Below, piece after piece: positions 18,286 to 27,614 of a DNA stretch of 64,000 bases. This stretch comes from Gordonibacter sp. 28C (GTDB lineage Bacteria > Actinomycetota > Coriobacteriia > Coriobacteriales > Eggerthellaceae). The notes below the pieces were generated by a model. It made no database searches, was not told the DNA's origin, and saw only the letters and a list, made by a program, of their open reading frames with translations. How positions within the stretch are numbered: position 1 is the first letter of the stretch; every line of letters begins with the position of its first letter. The stretch is from assembly GCF_003339845.1 (NCBI RefSeq), contig NZ_PPTR01000016.1, positions 18,245 through 82,244 of the forward strand, read 5' to 3'. The position numbers and the translations under genes are program-made.

Positions 18286-19341
18286 ATGAACATCGAACAA
18301 CTCATCTCCCATGCGCACGATGCGAACGCATCCGACGTGCACCTGGTGTGCGGCCTGCCGGTAAAGTTCCGCGTGAACGGGCATTTGGTGAACGCGGGCG
18401 TCGACGGCGACGCGCCGCTCACGCACGAAGCGTGCGAGCATTTGGCGCGCGACCTGGCCGGTCAGGATTACGCCCACATCGAGCGCAGCGGCGAGCTCGA
18501 CCGCGCCGACACCATCGCCGGCGTCCGCGTGCGCATCAACCTGTTCCGCCAGCAGGGCCATGTAAGCGCCGCCTTGCGCCTGCTGTCCGACGTCATCCCG
18601 CCGCTCGAGACGCTCGGCCTGCCCCCCGCCGTCATGGACTTCCCGAAGATCCAGCGCGGCATCGTAGTGGTGACGGGCGAAACGGGCAGCGGCAAATCCA
18701 CCACGCTCGCCGCTCTCATCGACACCATCAACCACACGCGCGCCGAGAACATCATCACCATGGAAGACCCCATCGAGTACATCTACACGCCCGACCGCTC
18801 CATCATCTCCCAGCGCGAGATCGGCCAGGACACGGAAAGCTACCACAACGCCCTGCGCGCCGTGCTGCGCGAAGACCCCGACATCATCCTCATCGGCGAG
18901 ATGCGCGACCTCGACACCATCCAAACGGCGCTCACCGCCGCCGAGACGGGTCACTTCGTGCTGGCCACGCTGCACACGAAGAGCGCCGCCGACTCCATCG
19001 ACCGCATGGTGGACGTGTTCCCCGAGGGGCTGCAGCGCCAGATCCGCATGCAGATATCCACCACGCTGGTGGCGGTGCTGTCCCAGCAGCTGCTGCCCAG
19101 CCGCGACGGCCAGGGCCGCGCGCTGGCGTGCGAGCTCATGATGGTGACGCCCGCTATTCGCAACCTCATCCGCGAAGGAAAGACGCCGCAGATCCAAAGC
19201 TCGCTGGCCACGTCGGCCGCCGCAGGCAGCGTCACTATGGACAACGCGCTGCTGAACCTGTACCGCAACCGCGCCATCGACGCGCAAACGGCGCTCGAGG
19301 CGGCCCATGACCTCGACTATGTGAGAAAGAACGTTCGCTGA
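18286..19341 (+). CDS. pilT: Type IV pilus retraction ATPase PilT
   Basis: The 351-aa protein is short like PilT, with Walker A GETGSGKSTTLAALI near residue 130, the Asp box ITMEDPIEY, Walker B IILIGEMRDLDTI, the His box ATLHTKSA and the PilT-specific AIRNLIREGK near residue 289. It drives pilus retraction, so this pilus is probably dynamic (twitching or DNA uptake). AAGAAGGA precedes the ATG. The stop overlaps the pilC ATG by one base. Confidence 0.95.
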   Translation: MNIEQLISHAHDANASDVHLVCGLPVKFRVNGHLVNAGVDGDAPLTHEACEHLARDLAGQDYAHIERSGELDRADTIAGVRVRINLFRQQGHVSAALRLLSDVIPPLETLGLPPAVMDFPKIQRGIVVVTGETGSGKSTTLAALIDTINHTRAENIITMEDPIEYIYTPDRSIISQREIGQDTESYHNALRAVLREDPDIILIGEMRDLDTIQTALTAAETGHFVLATLHTKSAADSIDRMVDVFPEGLQRQIRMQISTTLVAVLSQQLLPSRDGQGRALACELMMVTPAIRNLIREGKTPQIQSSLATSAAAGSVTMDNALLNLYRNRAIDAQTALEAAHDLDYVRKNVR

Positions 19342-20549
19342 TGCCCACTTTCACCTACACCGGACTATCCGACGCGGGCGAGAAGATCACCGGCGTCGTG
19401 GAGGCCTACGACGAGATCGAGGCCATGGAGCAGGCGCGCGACCTGTGCCGCATCGTGCAGAGCGTCAAGGAGGTGCGCGAGAGCAAGAACCTGCTCAACG
19501 TGAACATAACGAAGCCGCGCGCCAAGCCGAAGCAGCTCGCCATCATGTGCTCGCAGTTCGCCATCATCTTGCAGGCGGGGCTCTCCATCGCCCGCGCCGT
19601 GTCGCTGGTGGCCGACCAAACCACCGACAAGTACCTGCATCAGATACTGGCCGACGTGGCCACCGACGTGGCGAGCGGTCACGGGCTGGCCGACAGCTTC
19701 GAGAACAAGGGCCCCGAGCTGCCGCGCGTGTTCGTGGAAACCGTGCGCGCCGGCGAGGAGAGCGGGCACCTGCCCGAGAGCTTCACGCGCCTGCACAAGT
19801 ACTACGACAAGCGCGCGAAAGTGGGCGCGAAGGTGGCCAGTGCGCTCACGTACCCCATCTTCGTGCTGATCATCGCCGTGGTGGTGGTGGCCGTGATGAT
19901 GGTCATGGTCATTCCCGCCATCGCGGGCATGGTGTCGTCGCTGGGCACCGACATGCCGGCCATCACTCAATTTTTGATTGACGCTTCCAACTGGATGTCG
20001 GCGAACTGGCTCATCTTGCTGGTGGTGCTGGTGTTGGTTGTGGTGGGCGCGCGGCTGTACAGCAAGACCGAGGCGGGCAAGACGATGCTCGCCAAGGCGA
20101 AGCTGAAGATGCCGGTGCTGGGCGTGGTAGGCGAGTTCTCCGGCGCCTCCCAGTTTGCGAACACCATGTCGACGCTTATCGCAGCCGGTTTGCCCATGAC
20201 GCGCGCCGTGGCGGTGACCGGGCGCGTGCTGGGCAACTACGTGCTATCACGCGAGGTGGGACGCATGGAATCGGGTTTAGAGGAGGGCCGCACGCTGGGC
20301 GAGTGTATGGAGCAATGCCGGTACTTTCCGCGCACGCTCGTGGAGATGTGCGCCGTGGGCGAGCAGACCGGAGAATTGGAAGCAACGTTGGAAACCATGG
20401 GCGAGTTCTACGACAGCGAGACGCAGCGCGTGACCGACCGCGCCTTGTCGCTCATGGAGCCCGCGCTGCTGGTGCTCATGGCGCTGTTCGCAGGGTTCAT
20501 CGTCATAGCGCTTTACCTGCCGTTATTCACTATGTACGCGAACATGTAG
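19341..20549 (+). CDS. pilC: Type IV pilus inner-membrane platform PilC
   Basis: The 402-aa protein has two GspF/T2SSF repeats (QLAIMCSQFAIILQAGLSI and ASQFANTMSTLIAAGLPM) each followed by a membrane helix near residues 170-200 and 375-400, with a further helix pair near 217-240. It forms the membrane platform that couples PilB/PilT ATPases to pilin assembly. It is translationally coupled to pilT. Confidence 0.95.
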   Translation: MPTFTYTGLSDAGEKITGVVEAYDEIEAMEQARDLCRIVQSVKEVRESKNLLNVNITKPRAKPKQLAIMCSQFAIILQAGLSIARAVSLVADQTTDKYLHQILADVATDVASGHGLADSFENKGPELPRVFVETVRAGEESGHLPESFTRLHKYYDKRAKVGAKVASALTYPIFVLIIAVVVVAVMMVMVIPAIAGMVSSLGTDMPAITQFLIDASNWMSANWLILLVVLVLVVVGARLYSKTEAGKTMLAKAKLKMPVLGVVGEFSGASQFANTMSTLIAAGLPMTRAVAVTGRVLGNYVLSREVGRMESGLEEGRTLGECMEQCRYFPRTLVEMCAVGEQTGELEATLETMGEFYDSETQRVTDRALSLMEPALLVLMALFAGFIVIALYLPLFTMYANM

Positions 20550-20656
20550 GCGGTTATGCTACCGGGGGTGTGTTAAATGGTGTATCATCGTGCACACTGT
20601 GAAGAGGTCCGAGTTCTGACGGCGCAGGGCTGTCGGAGAAAGAAAGGAAAGTAATC

Positions 20657-21085
20657 GTGAAGGAAATGATCAAGAGGGTGAGAGAGGAAAAGGGCGGCTT
20701 CACGCTGGCCGAGCTGCTGATCGTCGTGGCGATCATCCTCGTGTTGGTGGCTGTTGCTGTTCCGGTGTTTTCAGGAGCCATGGACAGCGCGAACGCCTCA
20801 ACCGATGAGGCAAATATTCGTTCTGGTTATGCACAGGCGCAGGTGTTTACAATGACCAAGGAAGACGATGCGGGTACGAAGATAGCAAATAATGCCAAAT
20901 ATTATTTGACTACCGATGCCGAGCTTTCGACTGACGCTACGAAGGCGTACGAGACTAAGGGTACCAGCGCCAAAGTAACCGACAAGCCTTCTTATTTACC
21001 TGAATGGACAGCGAGCAAGAAGATCGTCTATACGTTTACTGTAAGTGACAAGGGCGACATCACGGTGGCGGTAGCAGCTGAGTAG
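20657..21085 (+). CDS. pilA: Major type IV prepilin
   Basis: The 142-aa protein has leader VREEKGG then FTLAELLIVVAIILVLVAVAVP, a textbook prepilin with cleavage after the second Gly and Glu at +5, and an ordinary ~120-residue mature length. The soluble domain has no cysteine pair. The start is GTG with AAAGGAAAG upstream; ATG at 20666 is an alternative. A 107-bp gap with a likely -10 (TATCAT near 20583) suggests its own promoter, as expected for the most abundant subunit. Confidence 0.93.
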   Translation: MKEMIKRVREEKGGFTLAELLIVVAIILVLVAVAVPVFSGAMDSANASTDEANIRSGYAQAQVFTMTKEDDAGTKIANNAKYYLTTDAELSTDATKAYETKGTSAKVTDKPSYLPEWTASKKIVYTFTVSDKGDITVAVAAE

Positions 21086-21098
21086 CAAGTAGCAAAAA

Positions 21099-22088
21099 TT
21101 GCTCCTCCCGCTCAACATCTTCACCCCCATGCAAGCGGCGATCCTCATCGGGATCGCCGCTTTGCTCGGTGCGGTCATGGGCAGCTTTATCAACTGCTTG
21201 GCTTGGCGTGTTGCCAACGGTGAAAGCGTGTTCAAAGGTCGCAGCCATTGCACGAGCTGCGGGCATGCGCTCGGGGTGCTCGATCTCGTTCCCATCGTGT
21301 CGTGGCTCGCGTTGCGCGGCCACTGTCGGCACTGCGGGCAGCGCGTCAGCTCGCGCTACGTGGTGGTCGAGGCGCTCATGGCCGTGCTGTTCGTCGCGCT
21401 GCTCGTCGTGTACGGTGTGGGCGTACCTTGGCTGGCTTACGCGGCGCTCGCCTGCATCCTCATGGGGGCGGCGCTCGTCGACCTGGACACGTTCACCATC
21501 CCCAACGGCTTCGTGGTGGCGGCGATCGTCGTGTGGCTGCTCATGATGGCCGCGTCGGCCGCAGGGGCCGTGGCTTGGCCCCTGGTGCCCGAAGGCGCGC
21601 GCGTCGCCTCGTCCTCTGCGGTCGTCGACGTGCTCATGGCTGGCGGGACCCCCGAGAAAGCTGTGTCGATGTTCGGCGTGGGAACCATGTTCGTTCCTTT
21701 GGTGGGCGCGGGCGGGCTGGCTGGCCTGCTCGACGGGCTCGCCGGGGCGGTGCTGGTGGGCGGCGGCATCCTGTTGTTCTCGCTCGCGTTCGACGCGGTC
21801 ACGGGCAAAACGTCGCTCGGCGGTGGCGACGTGAAGCTGCTATTCGCCGTCGGGCTGTTCCTCGGCGTGGCCCTGTCGCTGCTGAACCTGCTGGTAGCTT
21901 GCGTGCTGGGCCTGGTGTTCGCCGCGGTTCGCCTGCGATCGCCGCAGGGAGATGCGGGGGCGCAGGACGGTGGCGACGGTTCGCCCGGTACCAAAGCCTT
22001 CCCTTTCGGACCGGCCATCGCCGCGGCCGCCATGCTCACGGTGCTCGGCGGCCCCTTCGTCCTCACCTGGTACGTCGGGCTTTTCTAG
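21099..22088 (+). CDS. pilD: Prepilin peptidase (PilD/GspO)
   Basis: The ~329-aa polytopic membrane protein has the N-terminal GSFINCLAWR segment, two CxxC pairs (CTSCGH and CRHCGQ, zinc-binding and linked to methyltransferase activity), and the two catalytic aspartates of the family: in VDLDTFTIPNGF near residue 128 and in GGGDVKLLFA near 242. It cleaves the leaders of the prepilins here and may N-methylate them. The start is uncertain: TTG at 21099 or ATG at 21129, neither with a clear Shine-Dalgarno. Confidence 0.93.
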   Translation: MLLPLNIFTPMQAAILIGIAALLGAVMGSFINCLAWRVANGESVFKGRSHCTSCGHALGVLDLVPIVSWLALRGHCRHCGQRVSSRYVVVEALMAVLFVALLVVYGVGVPWLAYAALACILMGAALVDLDTFTIPNGFVVAAIVVWLLMMAASAAGAVAWPLVPEGARVASSSAVVDVLMAGGTPEKAVSMFGVGTMFVPLVGAGGLAGLLDGLAGAVLVGGGILLFSLAFDAVTGKTSLGGGDVKLLFAVGLFLGVALSLLNLLVACVLGLVFAAVRLRSPQGDAGAQDGGDGSPGTKAFPFGPAIAAAAMLTVLGGPFVLTWYVGLF

Positions 22089-22113
22089 CGTTGGTTCTGT
22101 CGTCTCTCCTCCC

Positions 22114-22159
22114 TGTCATCCTGAGCGGAGGCGGCGCAGCCGCCGCAGTCGAAGGATCC
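22114..22159. repeat. TCATCCTGAGCG-family palindrome after pilD
   Basis: A single copy with an inner GCGGCGCAGCCGCCGC hairpin. The ends (TCATCCTGAGCGG, GTCGAAGGATCC) match the copies at 9870 and 32001 while the centre differs, so the family is defined by its termini. Confidence 0.8.
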
Positions 22160-22296
22160 CGTGCGGTGTCAACAGGAAGCGCACATGAGCTTCTTTTGAT
22201 GAGTGCGGCCCCTTGATGCAACAACGGCGCGATATTCGCTGGTGAATGATATAAACTGTCCCTAAAGGGAATGCGGGATCGAAAGGACTTCTCCGC

Positions 22297-23289
22297 ATGG
22301 GTAAAACGTACACGGGGGTCGACATCGGCAACGCGAGCGTGAAGCTGGCGGTGTGCGATGGCGACGTCGTTAGAACCATCGTGGTCGAGGCTTTGCCGGA
22401 AGGGCTGATGGCCGAAGGCCGGCTCATCAGCTTCGACGCCATGGCCGATTTCATCAAGTCGTTGGTGAAGCGCACGGGCGGCATTGCGAAGGACGCGGCG
22501 ATCGTGCTGTCGGCGGCCGACTGCCTGGTGCGTCGGCTTTCCGTTCCCGCCATGACGGAGAAGGAGCTCGAACTGAACCTCCCTTACGAGTTCCGCGACT
22601 ACATCGCCCAGGGCAAAGACCGCTACTACTACGATTACGCCGTGCTGGCCACGCGCCTCGATTCCGAAGGCGTGCCGGAGAGCATGGACCTGCTGGCCGC
22701 CGCCACCATGAAGCAGACGGTGGACGACTACCTGGAGATGTTCCGTCGCGCCGGCATGCGCCTGCGCATAGCGACGCCTGCGGCTGCGGCCTTCCAGAAC
22801 CTGGTGGGCGGCAACCCGCGCGCGCTCGCCAACTGCTGCGTCGTCGACTTCGCGCACACGGGCACCAAGCTGCACTTCTTCGCGGACGGCGCCTACGACG
22901 TCACACGCGTCATCGACATCGGCGGTGCCGACATCGATCAGGCCATCGCCGCCGAGCGCGGCGTGGACGTGCACGTGGCGAACGGCTACAAGCTGGCCGA
23001 TTACGAAGGCGTGCAGCAAAGCGCCGCGGCCTTCGAGGTGTACGAGTCCATCGCGGTGGAGATAGGCCGCGCGCTCAACTTCTACGGCTTCAACAACCCC
23101 GACACCAACGTCGAGGTGGCGTACTGCTGCGGCGGCGGGTCGTCGCTGCAGCCGCTGGTGAACGCGGTGGCGGCCCATCTCGACATCGAGCTGCGGTCCA
23201 TCGCCGACATCATGCCCGACGCGAGCGGCGACGACGATCTGCGCGCGCAATGCCCCGGTGCCGTGGGCGCGACCATGAAGGCCAGGTGA
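22297..23289 (+). CDS. pilM: Type IV pilus assembly protein PilM (actin-like)
   Basis: The 330-aa protein starts GKTYTGVDIGNASVKLAV, the PilM phosphate-1 loop, with the ILSAADCLVRRL segment and the late CCGGGSSLQPLVNAV adenosine-binding loop of actin-like ATPases. It binds the cytoplasmic tail of PilN and links the membrane complex to PilB. GAAAGGA precedes the ATG. A TATAAA near 22251 may be a -10, so pilMNO may be separately promoted. Its TGA overlaps a GTG start of pilN. Confidence 0.92.
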   Translation: MGKTYTGVDIGNASVKLAVCDGDVVRTIVVEALPEGLMAEGRLISFDAMADFIKSLVKRTGGIAKDAAIVLSAADCLVRRLSVPAMTEKELELNLPYEFRDYIAQGKDRYYYDYAVLATRLDSEGVPESMDLLAAATMKQTVDDYLEMFRRAGMRLRIATPAAAAFQNLVGGNPRALANCCVVDFAHTGTKLHFFADGAYDVTRVIDIGGADIDQAIAAERGVDVHVANGYKLADYEGVQQSAAAFEVYESIAVEIGRALNFYGFNNPDTNVEVAYCCGGGSSLQPLVNAVAAHLDIELRSIADIMPDASGDDDLRAQCPGAVGATMKAR

Positions 23290-24059
23290 TCGCAGTGGTC
23301 GATCTCAACCAGAACATATCGTTCGGCTCGTTCGGACGCAAAGGGGAAAGCGGCGCTGCCGCGCCGGACCCTGGAGCGCCGAAAGGCGCTCCAGGGTCCG
23401 GCCGCCGCGCTTCGCGCGGCGGCCGGAGCAAGGTCGTGTACCCCTCCAAAACAACCATCAACCTGGTCAAGCAGGAAGCCGCTCAGAGCAGCATAGCCGT
23501 GCAAGTGGGCTTGTTCCTGGTCGTCGTCGTGCTCATCGGCGTGTTCGCGAAGTTCGCCGTGGTGGACCCGCTTGCGAGCGGTCTCGACAGCTCAGCGCAG
23601 GTCTCGGCCACCCAAGCGCAGCTCAACGAGTTGGTAGCTGCGAACGAGAACTACGCTGCCCTCAACGAGACGTACGCGCGCTACGTGGTAACGGGCCTGA
23701 CGGACGACGAGCTGAGTCTGGCCGACCGCAACGCGCTGCTCGACCTCATCCGGTCGAACCTCATGTCCGTGGGGTACCTGTCGTCGGTCAAGGTGGTGGG
23801 CAACACCGTGACGGCGACGTGCTTGGGCGTCGACCTTACGGAGGTGTCGCGCCTGGTGGAGCGGCTCGAATCCGACAGCCGCGTGTCGCACGTCACCGTT
23901 TCCACGGCCCAGGGCAAAGACGATGCGGGAACGTCGGCGACCATCGAAGTCACGCTCAAGGATGCGCTCGAGACGGAAACCGAAGCGGCCGCCAACGGGG
24001 CCGCGACTGGTGCGGCCGGAACGACGGCGGGAGAGGGGGCCGGCAATGGCGCGGCGTAG
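23286..24059 (+). CDS. pilN: Type IV pilus assembly protein PilN-like
   Basis: The ~257-aa protein has the PilN tail VVDLNQNISFGS, which matches the N-terminal PilM-binding motif, then an odd Gly/Ala/Pro/Arg-rich stretch (residues ~24-48), one membrane helix (QVGLFLVVVVLIGVFAKFAVV) and a periplasmic-type coiled domain. The stretch is encoded by a perfect 17-bp hairpin (23364-23401) plus a 9-bp hairpin, in frame. GTG at 23286 overlaps the pilM stop; GTG at 23295 is also possible. It ends in a low-complexity Ala/Gly tail. Confidence 0.85.
   Translation: MIAVVDLNQNISFGSFGRKGESGAAAPDPGAPKGAPGSGRRASRGGRSKVVYPSKTTINLVKQEAAQSSIAVQVGLFLVVVVLIGVFAKFAVVDPLASGLDSSAQVSATQAQLNELVAANENYAALNETYARYVVTGLTDDELSLADRNALLDLIRSNLMSVGYLSSVKVVGNTVTATCLGVDLTEVSRLVERLESDSRVSHVTVSTAQGKDDAGTSATIEVTLKDALETETEAAANGAATGAAGTTAGEGAGNGAA
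23364..23422 (+). repeat. In-frame hairpin cluster inside pilN
   Basis: The arms 23364-23380 and 23385-23401 are perfectly complementary over 17 bp around a GAAA tetraloop. A second hairpin, 9 bp around TTC, follows at 23402-23422. Translation gives a Pro/Gly/Ala/Arg linker. The ends do not match the other palindrome families in this window. Confidence 0.9.
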
Positions 24060-24648
24060 CATGTTGAACCGGTCTTTCTCCACGCGCGAGAAAGTGCTCA
24101 TGTTGGTGTTGGCGGTGTTGCTCGTGGCGGCATGCTACTATTTCCTCGTTATCAAAAACGTGGCCGACACGAAGCTCGAAAACGATCTGCAGCTGCAGGA
24201 GATACAGCAGCAGATAGACACGCAAACGGCGCTGGCCATGGCGCGCACGCGCATGGAAGGCGAGCTGGAGAAGCTCGGCGACGTGAACAAGCTTCCCGTG
24301 GTGGCCACGTACGACAATATCCGCAACGAGCTCGACGAGTTGAACGCGCTGCTTGCGGGCGTGGGCACCTACGACGTGAAGTTCGGCCAGCCCGAGCTCG
24401 AGGGCGAGCTGGTGCGCCGCCCCGTCACCATAACGTACACCGTGCCGAGCTACGATGCGGCGCTCGGCATCGTGCAGTCGCTTCAGAACGGCTCGTATCG
24501 CTGCGACATAACCGACTTCACCCTCACCGGCAAGATGCTCGCCGACGGCAGCATCGAAAGCGTGAACGCCACGCTCGACGTCACCTATTTCGAAACGACG
24601 AGGGGCGCCTCGAACCTCAGCGGATTGGCGGAGGCCAAAGCCTCGTAG
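24046..24648 (+). CDS. pilO: Type IV pilus assembly protein PilO-like
   Basis: The 200-aa protein has a short basic N-terminus, one membrane helix (KVLMLVLAVLLVAACYYFLVI), a coiled-coil segment and a ferredoxin-like C-terminal domain, the PilO arrangement. It would pair with PilN around the pilus base. GAGAGGGGG precedes the ATG, which lies inside the end of pilN. No PilP or PilQ follows, as expected without an outer membrane. Confidence 0.82.
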   Translation: MARRSMLNRSFSTREKVLMLVLAVLLVAACYYFLVIKNVADTKLENDLQLQEIQQQIDTQTALAMARTRMEGELEKLGDVNKLPVVATYDNIRNELDELNALLAGVGTYDVKFGQPELEGELVRRPVTITYTVPSYDAALGIVQSLQNGSYRCDITDFTLTGKMLADGSIESVNATLDVTYFETTRGASNLSGLAEAKAS

Positions 24649-24684
24649 GCGGGAGGGTCGCCCTTCTGGAGCGAGGCTTTGGCC
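24633..24684. terminator. Inverted repeat at the end of pilO
   Basis: GGCCAAAGCCTCG (24633-24645) and CGAGGCTTTGGCC (24672-24684) are perfectly complementary over 13 bp and span the pilO stop codon. An overlapping pair GGGTCGCC/GGCGACCC (24655/24696) offers an alternative fold. It lies between convergent genes and probably ends both transcripts. No gene is seen in 24649-24802. Confidence 0.6.
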
Positions 24685-24802
24685 GATCTTCGCGAAAGGC
24701 GACCCCGTCTCCCGAGGCGGCGATTGCACCGCGCGTCCGACCTGCGAAAGCATGCCTTGTCGATGGACCCCGCTTCGGAATTGCGGACGTTTTCGTGCCC
24801 CG

Positions 24803-27349
24803 CTACTTGCCCGCGACCTTCTCTATCACGAACCGGTCCTTGCCCTCGTTCTTCGCGCGGTAGAGGGCGTTGTCGGCTTGCTGGTAGGCGCTGCGATACG
24901 AGGCGGACGCGCCTTTCAGCTCTACGCCGCCGATGCTGAGCGTGACCGAGTGCTTCGCGTCGTCTTGGTCGACGAACGCCACGCCTTCGCCGATGATGCG
25001 CGCACACCGTTCGACCAGCTGGTCGTGGTCGATGGATCCGTTCAGGCACACGGCGAACTCGTCGCCGCCCAAGCGTCCGATCAGATCGTTCGGACGGAAG
25101 GCGCCCCGCAGGGTTTCCGCCGTCTTTCGCAGCGCTCCGTCGCCCGCCAAGTGGCCGTAGGTGTCGTTCACGCTCTTGAAGTCGTCCGCGTCGATGATGA
25201 GCAGCGCCCCGGCCTTGCCATTTGAAAGAAGCTCGCCGGCGCGCTCCCGGAACGTCTCCCAGTTCAGCAATCCGGTGAGGCCGTCGTGATGCGCGCGCTT
25301 GGAAAGGTCCATGCGCTCGCGTACTTCGTCGTCGATGCGGACGACTTTCCCGATAACCGAGATGGGCCGTCCCGCGTCGTCCGTCACCAGGTTCGAAATG
25401 ACGCGGAGCCATCCGTCTTCGCCATTGGCGAACTTGTACGGCAGGTCGGTCGCCAGACGGCTGGGGGACGTGAACGCGTCGAGCATCTCCGGGTCGGAGC
25501 TGGAGGCGATCTGCGCATGGGCGTGGTGGAGGATGCGGTACGAACCGTCTTCTGACTGCTCGCTGTTCGGAATCTCGGCGATAACGTTGGGGCCTTTCGG
25601 GTTCGACAGGATCAGCGTGTCGTTTTCCATGGAGTACTCGAAAAGCTGCTCGTTCGTCAAGCCGTACAGCTTCTGGAAGCGGCGGTTCTCCTCGCGCATG
25701 CGCTGCCCGGCGCGCGTGCGGGTTCGCAGGTACAGGGCCAGCAACACGATGACGACCATCAGAAGGGTGATGCATCCCAACGCGATTTCGAGCAGGTGAT
25801 CTTGCACGAACAGGCTCACCTGCTCGCTTTGGTCGATGAGCGCGTTGTCGTACATGATGGAGTCCCGTTGCTCCGAAGGCAATCCGCGGACGAGCTTGTC
25901 CACCACGAGCAGCAATTCCGGCTCCACCGGGCGCACGAAGCCGAACGCGGTCGTGCTGGCGCTGGTGGATTCCGGCAGGGTGAGCACGTTGCCCAGATTG
26001 CCGATGCTCGTGTAGTACGGAGCCGTGTACGTGTTTGCGTACGTGTAGTCCGCCTCTCCGTCGTTCACGGCTTCGAGGCAGGCTTCGAGCGTGTCGTACA
26101 CCACGATGTTGCCCCTGCTCTTGGCGAGGGATGAGAGCTCCCAGGGAACGGCGAGCTTCTTGGTGGGGAACTCGTCGGGGTTGATGAACTTGTTGTACAC
26201 GATGAGCGTCGAGGCGGTGAGGTAGGGGGCGGAAAGCGACAGGTCGAGGCTTTCGGAAACGTGGTAGTTCGCGTCGATGCCGCCCACCATATCCACGTCG
26301 GCCGCTTTGATGGCCGCCGCCATGTCGTCGGATCGCTCGAGCTGGACTATCTCGAACTTCAAGCCGGCCTCGTTCGACAGATAGTCCAGCACGCCGCGCG
26401 TCACGCCCTTGAGCTCCCCTGATGCGGGGTCGAAGGATTGGACGGGCTGCTTGTCCGACAGGACGCCCACGCGCAGCGGCCGGTGGTTTCGGGCGAACGC
26501 CAGCTCGTCTTCCGTCAGCGTGTAGTTCTCGTTCGATTCCATGAAGTACTTGCTGCGCAGGGTGTTCTGCAGCGTCGGGTCGCTCTCGTTGATGCGGGCT
26601 ATGGTCGCGTCGAGCTCGTCGATGATCTCGCGCTGCCCGTGCGGCGCGACGAAGAAGTAGGGCCGAGCGGCGAACCAAGCCGCCATGTTGAACCCGTCGT
26701 GAATGTTCACGTCGACGTCGAGGAGCGCGTCGGCCTCGCCGGAGAGCGTGCGGCTTTGCATCTCCGCGAACGACGAGCACTCCACGGTTTCGAGTTTCAG
26801 GTTGTTCTGGTCGCAGAAGTACATCAGCTCCTCGCGGCGTTGCTTGGCGCTCTGGTACAGCGCGACGCGCAGCGTGCCGCGCGTGATCAGGTTCGTTTGC
26901 GTGAGCGTGCCGTTGTCTGGAGCGAACAGCGCGGTGTGGGCCATGCCGTAGCTGTTTTGGGGGTACTCGTACATCTCAGCGAGCTGCGCGCTGTACACCA
27001 TGGTGCCCTCAAGGTCCACGTCGCCGTTGTCGAGCATGTCCAGAAGGGCCAAAGCGCGCTCGTCGTCGGTTTCGCCAGGCGCTTCGACGAACTCGTAGGT
27101 CCATCCGGTGTACTGGGCGACATGGACGAGGTAATCGTAGGTGTAACCGCTGAACGAGCCGTCGTCGTTGCGCTCGATCATGCCCTTCAAGTCGATGTAC
27201 CCCACCTTCACCACGCGCTGCTGCGCGGGTGCGGAACCAGAGGCGGTTTCGGTCGTTTGGGCGAAAGCTCGACTGGCTTCGACGCCGGGGAGCGCGGGAG
27301 CGAGGGCGAGCATACATGCCAAAAGCATGGCGATCGCAGACCGCGTCAT
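24803..27349 (-). CDS. Membrane diguanylate cyclase with two solute-binding sensor domains
   Basis: The 848-aa protein has a signal peptide (~1-30), two tandem SBP_bac_3-like modules (~45-270 and ~290-520), a membrane helix (LEIALGCITLLMVVIVLLALYL, ~530-555), a PAS-like region and a C-terminal GGDEF domain with intact LGGDEF near residue 760. RPND lies five residues before GGDEF, fitting the RxxD inhibitory site for c-di-GMP feedback. It likely makes c-di-GMP in response to an extracellular amino-acid-like ligand. Its position facing the pilus locus suggests, but does not prove, control of pili. Confidence 0.88.
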   Translation of the reverse strand: MTRSAIAMLLACMLALAPALPGVEASRAFAQTTETASGSAPAQQRVVKVGYIDLKGMIERNDDGSFSGYTYDYLVHVAQYTGWTYEFVEAPGETDDERALALLDMLDNGDVDLEGTMVYSAQLAEMYEYPQNSYGMAHTALFAPDNGTLTQTNLITRGTLRVALYQSAKQRREELMYFCDQNNLKLETVECSSFAEMQSRTLSGEADALLDVDVNIHDGFNMAAWFAARPYFFVAPHGQREIIDELDATIARINESDPTLQNTLRSKYFMESNENYTLTEDELAFARNHRPLRVGVLSDKQPVQSFDPASGELKGVTRGVLDYLSNEAGLKFEIVQLERSDDMAAAIKAADVDMVGGIDANYHVSESLDLSLSAPYLTASTLIVYNKFINPDEFPTKKLAVPWELSSLAKSRGNIVVYDTLEACLEAVNDGEADYTYANTYTAPYYTSIGNLGNVLTLPESTSASTTAFGFVRPVEPELLLVVDKLVRGLPSEQRDSIMYDNALIDQSEQVSLFVQDHLLEIALGCITLLMVVIVLLALYLRTRTRAGQRMREENRRFQKLYGLTNEQLFEYSMENDTLILSNPKGPNVIAEIPNSEQSEDGSYRILHHAHAQIASSSDPEMLDAFTSPSRLATDLPYKFANGEDGWLRVISNLVTDDAGRPISVIGKVVRIDDEVRERMDLSKRAHHDGLTGLLNWETFRERAGELLSNGKAGALLIIDADDFKSVNDTYGHLAGDGALRKTAETLRGAFRPNDLIGRLGGDEFAVCLNGSIDHDQLVERCARIIGEGVAFVDQDDAKHSVTLSIGGVELKGASASYRSAYQQADNALYRAKNEGKDRFVIEKVAGK

Positions 27350-27614
27350 GGCGGTCGAATGTGACGATCGGAACCGGCTTATGGCTATTACCCCCTCAGC
27401 GAAATGCGCGAACCCCTATGGCCCGTTTCAATTCGAAGCACATGAAAGTGATTATAACTCCCCCCTGTTGATGATACCGACGGCGCAACAGATATCGGTT
27501 GATTCAATGTTTTGCTGGATGCGCGATGCTCCCGCTCGTCGCCTGCCGCCCGGCTCGAAACGGCGGCGTTGCGCATGGTCAGCGAAAAAGCTGAGGGAAA
27601 TGCGGCGCGTTCGC

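Noticed and set aside
20550..20656. c-di-GMP riboswitch before pilA
   Set aside because: The leader lacks the GEMM core sequences that I know.
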